Shown here: piece by piece, positions 1 to 9,322 of the stretch
Numbering within the stretch: position 1 is the first letter of the stretch
Layout: each line of letters begins with the position of its first letter
NCBI GenBank assembly: GCA_020053275.1
Contig: JAGVNL010000010.1
Location: forward strand, 1-32,545
Length of the DNA: 32,545 nt
Direction: 5' to 3'
Source of the DNA: a bacterium
GTDB taxonomy: Bacteria; Patescibacteriota; Patescibacteriia; UBA9934
Program-made: the position numbers and the translations under genes
The notes under the pieces: model-generated
The model's database searches: none
The model's input: the letters and a program-made list of their open reading frames with translations, nothing else
What the model was told of the DNA's origin: nothing

Positions 1-55
1 AACTCCATACATAATGGAGCTTACACAAGACAAGGCTCGTCGCCCAGCTTCTGGC

Positions 56-84
56 TGCCCCCGCCCTTACGGGACGGGGTTTTG
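56..84 (+). terminator. Candidate intrinsic terminator at left edge
   Basis: CCCCGCCC-TTAC-GGGACGGGG followed by TTTT; the upstream gene is outside the window. Confidence 0.45.
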
Positions 85-196
85 AGCGGAAGTTAATAAC
101 ATTCGACAGCTTCGGCTGCCGTCTTTTTAAGGCTTTTAGGGTATTTATATTGGCTTCTAGGTGTTCGGCTTTGAATGTGAACTCACCAAGTCCGTA

Positions 197-225
197 TTGA
201 CAGATGATTCTCGTAAGAGCATAGT
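197..225 (+). promoter_or_regulatory. Sigma70-type promoter for ArsR gene
   Basis: TTGACA (197-202), 17-nt spacer, CATAGT (220-225), ~30 nt upstream of the ArsR ATG. Confidence 0.55.
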
Positions 226-254
226 TAAACAGTTAGACAATTAACTAACTAATT

Positions 255-593
255 ATGCTTAGTACAAGCGAAATTCAAAAAAATCGTGAAATACTTAACG
301 AGACTGATAAGAGCATGGTAGCAACCTTTAAGGTGCTGAGTGATCTTAATCGCTACCGAATTTTCAGAATCCTCGCGGAACAACCAAAACTGACCGTCAG
401 TGCTATCGCCACAATTCTCAACATTTCGCTCCCACTCACCTCGCAGCACATCAAGATCCTTGAGAGTGCGAATATAATCCAAAAGGAACGGGATGGAAAA
501 AAAGTGTTTCCAAAACTTTATGATAGCAATCCGTTCGTACAGGCGATAGTTAAAACCATTCAAGACGCTTTGAAAATTAGTAGGATCCAATAA
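255..593 (+). CDS. ArsR-family winged-helix transcriptional regulator
   Basis: 112 aa; FKVLSDLNRYRIFRIL...LTVSAIATILNISLPLTSQHIKILESANIIQKERDGKKVFPKL is the ArsR wHTH pattern. Confidence 0.85.
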   Translation: MLSTSEIQKNREILNETDKSMVATFKVLSDLNRYRIFRILAEQPKLTVSAIATILNISLPLTSQHIKILESANIIQKERDGKKVFPKLYDSNPFVQAIVKTIQDALKISRIQ

Positions 594-619
594 ACATTTA
601 ATTCCTTAACATTAAATAT

Positions 620-1213
620 ATGAACAGAAATATCTCATTGCTGCTCACGGCGTCTGCCATACTTGTCATGATAGGTGCGGGATGTAGTTTGACTTCAGAA
701 GCTGAGTTGGCGGCTGGAACAAAATCTGCTGCAGATGACACAAGTACCCATGACACTATTTCACAAACATTTGCCAGTGAAAAAGGTCAATTCTCTTATA
801 CACTCAACTGGAGCCCACAATTGAATACTTTGTCAGAAGTTGCTCGCTCGGGAGCGTCGGAAAATGCACCAAGTTTTGAGATTGAGAATGGTGGAATAAT
901 TACTGTGGCTACTGGATGGATTGATTCGCCTGGATATAACATGGCCGACTTCATCAACGATACCTATTACAACGGTGACAATGTTTGGCCTACCGTCGAA
1001 CCAACCCCTTCGAGCGCTGGTACAACGAACCCGGTATATTATTTCTCACGGACGCCAGTAGAGAATAATTCAGCCTGCTTTGTACAGTACGCCGTCGTCA
1101 AAGATCTTAACGAAGCCCTGGCTGTGCGCATGGAGGACTGCGATAGTAATGACCTGAAAGCTGGCCAAGCCTTCGGAGACATCTATAGTGACTTAGAGAT
1201 CACCCGTAAATAA
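620..1213 (+). CDS. Putative secreted lipoprotein
   Basis: N-terminal hydrophobic segment ending in lipobox-like IGAGC ([17 protein letters not shown]); no family recognised for the rest. Confidence 0.65.
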   Translation: MNRNISLLLTASAILVMIGAGCSLTSEAELAAGTKSAADDTSTHDTISQTFASEKGQFSYTLNWSPQLNTLSEVARSGASENAPSFEIENGGIITVATGWIDSPGYNMADFINDTYYNGDNVWPTVEPTPSSAGTTNPVYYFSRTPVENNSACFVQYAVVKDLNEALAVRMEDCDSNDLKAGQAFGDIYSDLEITRK

Positions 1214-2332
1214 ATCTAGATATTCTGAAAAAACGAACATACGATTTCGTTTGAAGCCAGTTGTTTCTTTTAGAATGCCTTTCTTCTCAAAGGCTTTTAG
1301 GAGGGTAATGGTGGACTGTGGTGTTACCTTGAGCCATTCTGTAACTTGCCGGCTATTTACGATAGGTTGGGAATAGAGTTTGCTCAGAAGTTCCCTAGCG
1401 ATAGAAGCGCGACGACCAAGTGTAAGCACCTTCCGCTCTGCACGCTCACGCAAGTCAATAATCCTACGAAAGGTCTCTGTACCTTGTTTAGCCGTTTCTG
1501 CTACTCCTACTAAGAAAAACCTCAACCAATGTTCGATGTCGTTGGATGCTCTAACCATAGTGAGAGCATCGCAATACTTACCCTTATTACGCTCGAAGAA
1601 ATCTGACAAATACAATGTCGGTCTACTAAGCATATCTTTTTCGACAAGATACAAGGTAATGAGTAAACGACCAAGACGACCGTTACCATCGAGAAAGGGG
1701 TGGATCGTTTCAAATTGATAATGACTAATGGCGATACGGATTAGATTTGGCACTTCAATTTTCTTATTGTGCCAAAATTTTTCGAGATCACTTAATAAAT
1801 CCGGTAATTCAGTTGGATGAGGAGGAACGAAAACAGCGTCTTTCAGTGTCGCGCCACCAATCCAGTTTTGACTCGTTCTAATTTCACCCGGCAGTTTATG
1901 CTTGCCTCGCACGCCAGAGAGTAGAACTCTGTGTGTATCTTTTAATAGACGAATGGACAATGGCACACCAGCAAGAGCAGTAATAGCGCGATTCATTGCA
2001 TTGGTGTAATTTTGAACCTCTGACCAGTCATCGTGGCGTTCTGGATCAACTGCTTCCTCTGGTAATAAGGCCTCATCCATACCAGTTCGTGTGCCCTCAA
2101 TTCTACTGGAAGCTGTGGCTTCCTTAAGAACATGCATGCGGATAAAGAAGTCTACATCTGGCACAAGGCGAGAAAAGGCGCTTAATTCAGCAAGGTAACG
2201 GTTAGCGTCTTCAAGTAAAACGTCAATCTTTGGATCGTTCCAGGAAAATGGTTGATTGATGATTGTCGGACTAAAACTTTTGTATTCATTTTGTTGCTTG
2301 TAGAGTCCAGCTTTAAAGGAGAGATTTTGCAT
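1193..2332 (-). CDS. Fic/DOC family protein (probable AMPylase) with N-terminal inhibitory motif
   Basis: Fic motif [14 protein letters not shown]; upstream SSRIEG fits the (S/T)xxxE(G/N) inhibitory motif; C-terminal winged-helix-like region. Confidence 0.92.
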   Translation of the reverse strand: MQNLSFKAGLYKQQNEYKSFSPTIINQPFSWNDPKIDVLLEDANRYLAELSAFSRLVPDVDFFIRMHVLKEATASSRIEGTRTGMDEALLPEEAVDPERHDDWSEVQNYTNAMNRAITALAGVPLSIRLLKDTHRVLLSGVRGKHKLPGEIRTSQNWIGGATLKDAVFVPPHPTELPDLLSDLEKFWHNKKIEVPNLIRIAISHYQFETIHPFLDGNGRLGRLLITLYLVEKDMLSRPTLYLSDFFERNKGKYCDALTMVRASNDIEHWLRFFLVGVAETAKQGTETFRRIIDLRERAERKVLTLGRRASIARELLSKLYSQPIVNSRQVTEWLKVTPQSTITLLKAFEKKGILKETTGFKRNRMFVFSEYLDLFTGDL

Positions 2333-2434
2333 AGTAATTGTTCTTTTAATATGATTTTCTATATGTAAAGTATAGGCATCAACTTAGAATAAGTCAAACT
2401 ATAGGTAAAGTTGGCGTCAAAGCATGAGTTCAGA

Positions 2435-2961
2435 TGGCAGGTACCCCGCAAACTAGACACATTGTCTCGTTTCAAGGCATATTCAATGCCATATGCCTCG
2501 CCATACAGATCAAGCCACTAAAGATGAGATATTATCAGCTATCAAAGACGGCCTAAGCGTGGCCGACGCTGCCATTAAATATACTAAATCCACTCAGACC
2601 AGGGCAGTGAGTATGTGAGCGGCAGTTATGAACTACTACTTGAGGCTCACGGCACCAAAGCCTCACAAAGTAAGAAGTCATCCCCATGGGAAAACTGCTA
2701 CCAGGAGTCGTTCTACAGTGGCTTTAAGCTCGAGTTTGGTAACCCGGCTCGCTTCCATGACCTAGGCGAACTTGCCGAAGCAGTCCATCGCCAGATACAC
2801 TACTACAACACCAGGAGAATCCACACCGCTCTGAAGATGCCACCAGTGACTTACAGGATTCACCAAGAGAACAAAATAGCAGTCCTCATGACCGCCTAAT
2901 ACCCAACTAATTTACCGCCTCGAAAGGTTGCAAATGTGTCCAAAGAACGGGGTACCTGCCA
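2435..2961 (+). mobile_element. Internally deleted IS3-family element
   Basis: Terminal inverted repeats TGGCAGGTACCCCG...GACACATT at both ends (left from 2435, right ending 2961); start of an orfA-like HTH at the left and the C-terminal end of orfB at the right. Confidence 0.8.
2615..2899 (+). pseudogene. IS3-family transposase orfB C-terminal fragment (integrase core)
   Basis: SPWENCYQESFYSGFKLEFGNPARFHDLGELAEAVHRQIHYYNTRRIHTALKMPPVTY matches the IS3 rve C-terminus; N-terminal catalytic part absent. Confidence 0.85.
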
Positions 2962-3009
2962 GCCCTGTCGTTTCTAAGGATAATTTTCTGCAAAGAAAAA
3001 GTCTCTTTT

Positions 3010-4452
3010 ATGAAATTCATTCATCCAGCTGACGAACAGAGAGAGCTGACTTATCAGGATGTTTTTATTCTTCCGCAATATTCCGACATTGGTTCAAGGA
3101 TGGAGGTGAATGTAGCGCCAATAAGTCATACACCGCTAACGATTCCAGTAGTGGTTGCAAATATGAACGCGGTGGCTGGTAGACGGATGGCAGAAACGGT
3201 GACAAGACGAGGTGGGATTGTTGTTTTGCCGCAAGACAAAACTATTGAGCAGATTAGGTTATCTGTTGAGTACATAAAAAAATGTCATCCAATTATTGAG
3301 ACGCCAGTCATTTTAGATGAAACGCAGACCTTACAAACTGCTCTCAATCTAATCAATAAACGATCACACGGCGCGGTGTTTGTGACTGACGACCAAGGCA
3401 AGCCCGTCGGAATCTTCACAGAAAAAGATGCGGCGATGCGCGACTTGCATACTCCAGTTGCCAATGCAATGACTAGGGATTTGATTACCATGCCTGACAC
3501 TTCTTCCCCACTAGAAATCTATAACAAACTAATTGCGACTCGGCTTAATATAATGCCGCTAGTCAACAGTGCGGGCCGGCTGGTCGGCGTACTGACCAAG
3601 ATGGGTGCATTGCGATCCCAGTTCTATAAACCTGCGTTGAACACAAAAGGTGAATTTTATACGGCTGTAGCGGTTGGAGCTGGTTCCGGATTGGAAGACA
3701 GAGTTACTAAACTACTTGAAGCAGGCGTCGATTTAATTGTGCTGGATACCGCACACGGTCACCAACAACGAATGGTTGATGCAATTAGGTTGGTACGAGC
3801 AATGCTCGATCCTGCAGCGTCGCTTTGTGCTGGTAACATTGTGACGGCTGGAGCTGCTGAACAGTTTATTTCTGCTGGTGCCAATATTCTAAAAGTTGGC
3901 GTGGGGCCAGGCGCTATGTGCTCAACCCGAATGATGACTGGTGTTGGCCGGCCACAGTTTAGTGCCGTACTAGAAACTGCTCGTGTAGCCAGTCAGAATG
4001 GTGCTGAAGTTTGGGCCGACGGCGGCATTAAATATCCTAGGGATGTGGCGTTGGCAGTAGCAGCCGGAGCTACTGCTGCATATTTTGGTAGCTGGTTTGC
4101 GGGAACATACGAGAGTGCCGCCGATTTACAAAAAGATGAACAGGGGCGTTGGTATAAGGAAAACTTTGGTATGGCTAGCAATCGTGCGGTCGTTGGTCGA
4201 AACTCAGAGCTGGATGCTTTTGCTAATGCACAAAAAGAATTTTTCCAAGAAGGTATTAGCCATAGCAAAATGTATTTGAAGCCTGGCGAAGAAAGTGCTG
4301 AGGATATTCTTGATCGCATCACCTTTGGCTTGCGCAGCGCTTGTACATATTCTGGCGCCAAATCATTAAAGGAATTTTCTGAAAAAGCAATCATCAGCAG
4401 TCAAACCGACGCTGGCTATCAAGAAGGTAAGCCTGTTTATGAGCGGTGGTAA
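3010..4452 (+). CDS. guaB1: GuaB1-type IMP dehydrogenase/GMP reductase family protein with CBS domains
   Basis: LTYQDVFILPQYSDIGSR...VVVANMNAVAGRRMAETVTRRGGIVVLPQDK; CBS pair; GVGPGAMCSTRMMTGVGRPQFSAV resemble GuaB1. Confidence 0.85.
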   Translation: MKFIHPADEQRELTYQDVFILPQYSDIGSRMEVNVAPISHTPLTIPVVVANMNAVAGRRMAETVTRRGGIVVLPQDKTIEQIRLSVEYIKKCHPIIETPVILDETQTLQTALNLINKRSHGAVFVTDDQGKPVGIFTEKDAAMRDLHTPVANAMTRDLITMPDTSSPLEIYNKLIATRLNIMPLVNSAGRLVGVLTKMGALRSQFYKPALNTKGEFYTAVAVGAGSGLEDRVTKLLEAGVDLIVLDTAHGHQQRMVDAIRLVRAMLDPAASLCAGNIVTAGAAEQFISAGANILKVGVGPGAMCSTRMMTGVGRPQFSAVLETARVASQNGAEVWADGGIKYPRDVALAVAAGATAAYFGSWFAGTYESAADLQKDEQGRWYKENFGMASNRAVVGRNSELDAFANAQKEFFQEGISHSKMYLKPGEESAEDILDRITFGLRSACTYSGAKSLKEFSEKAIISSQTDAGYQEGKPVYERW

Positions 4453-4472
4453 GGTGTAATTAATTTCTGTCT

Positions 4473-4907
4473 ATGAATGCAATACAGTTTGGTGAAGAGA
4501 TAATAAATCCTATCAATCGCCTTTCGGTTTACGGAGTTATCTTGAATGAGAGCAAACAGATTTTAGTGGCTAATGTCAACGGGAAGTATCATTTACCCGG
4601 TGGTGGAATTGATGCGGGCGAGGATGATATTCAGGCATTGAAACGGGAGATATTGGAGGAGACAGGGTATGAGATTACAGACATAAAGTTGATTGGAAAA
4701 GCAAACCAGTTTATCCCAAATGCATCTGTCGGACCGATGAATAAAATTGGAACATTCTATTCTGCTCTAGCTGGTGCTTAAGATATTTCAAAACGCGTTG
4801 AGCTGGATCATCTGCCTGAATGGATTAAGTACGATAAATTAATGGCTGCACCGATGGCAGAGTTTCAGAAATGGGCGGTGACCAAAGTGTTCGAGGCTCA
4901 TAAATAG
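4473..4907 (+). pseudogene. NUDIX hydrolase interrupted by an in-frame TAA
   Basis: Nudix box GGGIDAGEDDIQALKREILEETGYE; stop at 4779-4781; same frame continues DISKRVELDHLPEWIKYDKLMAAPMAEFQKWAVTKVFEAHK to TAG at 4905-4907. Confidence 0.75.
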
Positions 4908-4937
4908 TTATGTTTCGTGCTATACTCATGGTGAAGA

Positions 4938-5033
4938 ATGAGGAATATCAAACCTGATAACGGAATGATAATCTGCCAAGCTGCCGACGGCACGCCCAGA
5001 ATTGAAGTGCGTGTTGAAGATGAATTGGCTTAA
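4938..5033 (+). pseudogene. Truncated RhuM-like N-terminal fragment (31 aa)
   Basis: MRNIKPDNGMIICQAADGTPRIEVRVEDELA resembles the RhuM-type N-terminus (IxxYQxxDGxxxIEVRLEDE); TGCTATACT -10-like element just upstream. Confidence 0.45.
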
Positions 5034-5071
5034 AATGCAACTGTTAAGAAATTATTAACAGTTCAGAAAGT

Positions 5072-6136
5072 ATGCTCACACAGAGATTAAAGGAAACGAG
5101 AACTTATAAACGGCTGTCCGAGCTCGCAAAAAAATACGAGCGGTTTACGATGCCGTTCATGTTGTTGGCTGGTACAACCACGGACGCGTTGCAGTTTAGG
5201 TTATTAAGTTTACACACGACGCTGATTATTAGTATTGTGTATGCCGTTATTTGCGCTGGCACGATGATGATAATTGTTGCGCCGATTAGAGGCGAGAATA
5301 AAGTTTTACGCTACGCTAGATTGATCGCGCCATTCTTACAGCAATTCACCATTGGTTCCCTGCTGAGTACGGCGCTGTTGTTCTACTGGTTTAGTGGAGC
5401 AATCTCTGTTAGCTGGCCGATCATTGGCATAATTGCCGTTATAATGGTGGTGAATGAAGCAGCACGGCAGGTTGTTACGAGACCTGGTGTACAGTTTGGT
5501 ATTTTCTCTTTTGCCATCATCTCACTGTCGTCGACGCTGTCGGCATTCATTTTTAATTCACTGGAACCGTGGGTGTTTGTGGTCGGCGTGTTAGCAAGCA
5601 TAACATTGCTCGGTGGTTATTTGGTACTCTTCCTCAATGTTGGTGAACGGCATGACGCACAGCGCACGCACTGGCTGACGGTGGTTGGCATTGCCACTTT
5701 TTTGACGATTTTCTATTTTGCGAATGTCATTCCTCCCATTCCACTTTCATTACGGGAAGCAAAGATTGTTTATAATGTCGCCCGCAGTGATGGAGAGTAT
5801 CTACTGGTGAGTCAACCAGAAAATTGGTTAGAGAAACTTATTCCGAGCGTCACCATGACCATTAAACAAGGTGAACCGATTTATGCTTTTACAAATGTTT
5901 CGGCGCCGACTGATTTGCAAGCAACATTGGTGCATCGCTGGCAATTTTATGATGATGTGAGTAAAAAGTGGGTCTCGAAAAGCGTGTTAAGTTATCAGAT
6001 GACTGGCGGACGGAGTGAAGGTTACCGAGGCTACTCTTACAAAACTAGTTTGCTGGCTGGAAAGTGGCGCGTAAGTATCGAAACGGCGCGAGGTCAGGTG
6101 CTGGCACGAGTTCCATTCTTTCTAGTGTATAAATAA
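5072..6136 (+). CDS. DUF2914-type membrane protein
   Basis: Several hydrophobic segments, then RWQFYDDVSKKWV...MTGGRSEGYRGYSYKTSLLAGKWRVSIETARGQVLARVPF, DUF2914-like. Confidence 0.75.
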   Translation: MLTQRLKETRTYKRLSELAKKYERFTMPFMLLAGTTTDALQFRLLSLHTTLIISIVYAVICAGTMMIIVAPIRGENKVLRYARLIAPFLQQFTIGSLLSTALLFYWFSGAISVSWPIIGIIAVIMVVNEAARQVVTRPGVQFGIFSFAIISLSSTLSAFIFNSLEPWVFVVGVLASITLLGGYLVLFLNVGERHDAQRTHWLTVVGIATFLTIFYFANVIPPIPLSLREAKIVYNVARSDGEYLLVSQPENWLEKLIPSVTMTIKQGEPIYAFTNVSAPTDLQATLVHRWQFYDDVSKKWVSKSVLSYQMTGGRSEGYRGYSYKTSLLAGKWRVSIETARGQVLARVPFFLVYK

Positions 6137-6183
6137 TCTGGCGATATGTGCTATACTATACTTATGAATCTTAAATAAATTAT

Positions 6184-6264
6184 ATGGGCAAAGGAGACGC
6201 ACGACAAAATAGAGATGTTAAGAAACCAAGTAAGGCACAAATTGCCAAGAAGGCTCGGGCCTAA
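6184..6264 (+). CDS. Small basic protein (26 aa), MGKGD-type
   Basis: MGKGDARQNRDVKKPSKAQIAKKARA*; extended -10 TGCTATACT upstream; below the ORF-track length cutoff. Confidence 0.5.
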   Translation: MGKGDARQNRDVKKPSKAQIAKKARA

Positions 6265-6265
6265 A

Positions 6266-6757
6266 CTAGAGGCTAATACATTTCCTGCAGAGGCCGAAGA
6301 GTTCGACCGTATGCTCATTCACAGTCGCAAAGTTGCGGCTGTTTTTGATAGCAGTTCTTATTAGAGAAGTTGCGCCACAACCATAAAAGTCTTCGACCAG
6401 TCCGCAGCTAGTGCAGACAATATGGTGGTGATCATCAAGATGCTCGATTATCTCGTAATCGAGATGACCGTGGCGGAGGTTGACTTCGCGGATCAATCCC
6501 TTCTGCCTGAAAGAATCGATAACGCGATAGATGGTAACGGAATTAATGGGAGGAGAGGCTTGTATGGTGGGAAGGGATGGGAGGGCGGCCGCAACTTCTT
6601 GCACACTAATGGGGTGGGTGCTGTTTTTGAAGATTTTGAGGACGGCAAGTCGAGGCCTAGTCACCTTGAGACCGCACTGTGCGAGCATTGTTGCGAGCTC
6701 GGAGTGAACAGGTGTTAATCTGGTTGGTTTGGCTGGCGTTGGCATAATTGACACCAA
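6266..6757 (-). CDS. Fur-family metalloregulator (probable Zur)
   Basis: LTPVHSELATMLAQCGLKVTRPRLAVLKIF, HLDDHHHIVCTSCG, CRKC; divergent from a zinc ABC transporter; true start may be the internal Met (MPTPAK). Confidence 0.88.
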   Translation of the reverse strand: MVSIMPTPAKPTRLTPVHSELATMLAQCGLKVTRPRLAVLKIFKNSTHPISVQEVAAALPSLPTIQASPPINSVTIYRVIDSFRQKGLIREVNLRHGHLDYEIIEHLDDHHHIVCTSCGLVEDFYGCGATSLIRTAIKNSRNFATVNEHTVELFGLCRKCISL

Positions 6758-6776
6758 GCTAACACACTGCTATTCT
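6748..6776 (+). promoter_or_regulatory. Promoter of znuACB-like operon
   Basis: TTGACA (6748-6753), 17-nt spacer, TATTCT (6771-6776). Confidence 0.65.
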
Positions 6777-6779
6777 AAA

Positions 6780-6794
6780 TGCAAGTTAGTTGCA
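6780..6794. promoter_or_regulatory. Candidate Zur/Fur operator
   Basis: Perfect inverted repeat TGCAA-GTTAG-TTGCA just downstream of the -10 and between fur and znuA. Confidence 0.5.
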
Positions 6795-6807
6795 ACAAGT
6801 AGAGCCT

Positions 6808-7743
6808 ATGAAAAAATCCTTTCTCCTTGGCGGTCTCGTCGTTTTCGCCATCCTGGTAGTCTGTCTGGCCCTCTTGCCAGTCAACAAACCCAGCCAGGTA
6901 GCCGGCCCCGACTCCACGCATAAACTGAAAGTTGTTGCCTCCTTTTACACACTCGGCGAATTTGCCCACCAGGTCGGCGGCGGTTTGGTGAATGTGGAAG
7001 TAATTACGCCAGCTGGTACAGAACCTCACGATTACGAACCGACACCAAAACAGATTGAAAGCATTTATGCGGCTGATGTGTTTTTGTTTAACGGCGCGGG
7101 GTTGGACAGTTGGGCTGAGAAAATTTCCGCTGATTTGACAACACAACATAAATTGGTCATCGAGATGAATTCCGTTATAAATCGCAAAATGCTCGATTCC
7201 AGACCTGACCCCCTATTGAACGATCCACATTTCTGGCTCGACCCAGAACTAGCCGTCGATGAGCTCGAAGTAATTCTCAAAACATTAACGACTGCAGATC
7301 CGCGAAATGTTGAGACTTACGCCCGTAATTTTGCAGCTTATGTGATTCAATTACAATCTCTTGCCGATGTTTTCCGAAGTGGTCTAACGACATGTAGTCA
7401 GCGAACAATTGTCGCCAGCCACGACGCGCTCGGCTACTTGGCTAGCGCCTATAACTTCGAGGTTATTGCTTTGACTGGTCTTTCGCCTGACGCTGAACCG
7501 TCGGCTGGTCGACTCGCCGAGATTGCCAAGCTCGCACAAGACAAACAGATAAAGTATATTTACTTCGAAACTCTCGTCAGTCCGAAGCTAGCGCAGACTA
7601 TTGCCAATGAGATTGGTGCGCAGACGCTGGTTTTCAATCCATTAGAAGGACTGACTTATGAGGAATTAGCGGCTGGTGAGGATTATATTAGTGTGATGCG
7701 AACCAACTTGCAGAACTTAAGAACTGGTATGATATGCGAATAA
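6808..7743 (+). CDS. znuA: Zinc/manganese ABC transporter substrate-binding protein
   Basis: Signal peptide MKKSFLLGGLVVFAILVVCLALL; KLKVVASFYTLGEFAHQVGG, GTEPHDYEPTPKQ, DPHFWLDPE; start assigned to the internal Met of ORF 6790. Confidence 0.88.
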   Translation: MKKSFLLGGLVVFAILVVCLALLPVNKPSQVAGPDSTHKLKVVASFYTLGEFAHQVGGGLVNVEVITPAGTEPHDYEPTPKQIESIYAADVFLFNGAGLDSWAEKISADLTTQHKLVIEMNSVINRKMLDSRPDPLLNDPHFWLDPELAVDELEVILKTLTTADPRNVETYARNFAAYVIQLQSLADVFRSGLTTCSQRTIVASHDALGYLASAYNFEVIALTGLSPDAEPSAGRLAEIAKLAQDKQIKYIYFETLVSPKLAQTIANEIGAQTLVFNPLEGLTYEELAAGEDYISVMRTNLQNLRTGMICE

Positions 7744-8498
7744 CTAAAGCGTCGACGATAATCGAAGCTAAGCATCTTACATTTACTCGCAATGACGAGG
7801 AGGTATTGCACGACTTTAGTTTTGCGATTCACGAGGGCGATTATGTTGGCGTGATTGGGCCGAATGGTGGCGGCAAAACAACATTACTCCGCTTGTTGCT
7901 CGGACTAGAAAAGCCGACGAGTGGCGGTATAAAAATTCTGGGAGGCTCGCCTATAAAATGGACTGTGAGGCAACAGATTGGCTATGTTGCGCAAAGGGGA
8001 GGCAGCCTTGATAACCAGTTCCCTGCTACAGTCGAGGAGGTAGTTAAAGCTGGACGAACGCCACGACTTGGCTGGCTTGGTGTCTGGCGCAAAACTGATA
8101 CCTGTGCAGTCGATAAGGCCATGAAGGAAATGAACATTGAGAAGTTGCGCGAACGGCCGATGAGCAGATTGTCTGGTGGTGAACGGCAAAAAGTAATGCT
8201 AGCGAGGGCGATGGCCGCGGAACCAAAAATCTTGTTCCTTGACGAGCCGGTAGATGGGCTTGACCCGCAGTCACGAGAGGACTTTTATAAATTATTGAGG
8301 TCGATCAACAAACGAGGCGTGACGATTATCTTTGTCTCCCACGATGTCCACGCTATTAGTCGCGAAGCTGGTTCCGCGCTATGTCTCAAACATCAATTAG
8401 TTTGTCATGGAAATAAATCCTGTCATATCCAGGGCACGCAGCTACGCGACCTGTTCCACGAAACGCACGAGAATTTAGTTCATCATCACGCTACCTAA
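7734..8498 (+). CDS. znuC: Metal ABC transporter ATP-binding protein
   Basis: Walker A GPNGGGKTT, signature LSGGERQKV, Walker B ILFLDEP. Confidence 0.92.
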   Translation: MRITKASTIIEAKHLTFTRNDEEVLHDFSFAIHEGDYVGVIGPNGGGKTTLLRLLLGLEKPTSGGIKILGGSPIKWTVRQQIGYVAQRGGSLDNQFPATVEEVVKAGRTPRLGWLGVWRKTDTCAVDKAMKEMNIEKLRERPMSRLSGGERQKVMLARAMAAEPKILFLDEPVDGLDPQSREDFYKLLRSINKRGVTIIFVSHDVHAISREAGSALCLKHQLVCHGNKSCHIQGTQLRDLFHETHENLVHHHAT

Positions 8499-8499
8499 T

Positions 8500-9318
8500 A
8501 TGCTGAACTCGATAATCGAAGTACTGAGCTTGGGCTTCATGCAACGCGCCCTCGTGGTTGGCTTGATGGTTGGGCTCGTGGCGCCAACTATTGGTATCTT
8601 TTTTGTAGTGAGGCGTTACTCGTCACTCGCCGACACTTTGGCGCATATCTCATTAGCTGGCGTGGCAGCAAGTTTGTTGCTCGGTGTGGCGGCGATCCCG
8701 GCAGCACTCGTGGTTAGCGTCGCCTCTGTGCTTGGCATGGAGCAATTACGCGAGAAAAAGATTTTGGCCGCAGACACGATTACTCCGCTGTTCCTTTTTG
8801 GCGGCTTAGCTACTGGCGTCGTCCTGCTTGGCTTGGCGCATGGCCACAATGTCAACATACTCAACTATCTTTTTGGCAACATTCTGACCGTTACCTCCGC
8901 CGACGCCGTCAACATTATAATCATCGGCAGCGTTACTCTCTTGATAACTTGCCTCTGCTGGCGTCAACTTTTTGCCATTTCACTTGACGAAGACACGGCT
9001 CGGGCGGCTGGTCTTCCAGTTGGCCTACTTAATAGAGTGCTAGCAGTACTTGGTGCAGCAACAATTGCGATTGCGCTAAATGTAGTTGGCGTGCTGCTCA
9101 TTGGTGCCCTGATGGTAATCCCAGTGCTAGCGGCCATGCAATTCAAAGTTGGGTTCACACGAACATGGCTCATGGCTGTAGTTATTTCGCTGCTATCTGT
9201 GAAAATTGGCTTGCTGGCGTCCTACTTCCTTGATCTCGCGAGCGGCGGAACCATTGTGTTAGTCAACATAGGCTTCTTTCTATTGTCGACATTATGCGCT
9301 AAGATTGTGAAGAATTAA
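8500..9318 (+). CDS. znuB: Metal ABC transporter permease (ABC-3 family)
   Basis: Hydrophobic protein with VRRYSSLADTLAHISLAGVA and VVGVLLIGALMVIPVLAA; adjacent to znuAC. Confidence 0.9.
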   Translation: MLNSIIEVLSLGFMQRALVVGLMVGLVAPTIGIFFVVRRYSSLADTLAHISLAGVAASLLLGVAAIPAALVVSVASVLGMEQLREKKILAADTITPLFLFGGLATGVVLLGLAHGHNVNILNYLFGNILTVTSADAVNIIIIGSVTLLITCLCWRQLFAISLDEDTARAAGLPVGLLNRVLAVLGAATIAIALNVVGVLLIGALMVIPVLAAMQFKVGFTRTWLMAVVISLLSVKIGLLASYFLDLASGGTIVLVNIGFFLLSTLCAKIVKN

Positions 9319-9322
9319 TATT

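Noticed and set aside
249-590. 113-aa minus-strand ORF opposite the ArsR gene
   Set aside because: Antisense to a clear ArsR CDS; no family signal.
4473-4907. Alternative genetic code to explain the NUDIX stop
   Set aside because: The internal stop is TAA; CPR recoding that I know concerns TGA, and other genes here terminate normally with TAA, TAG and TGA.
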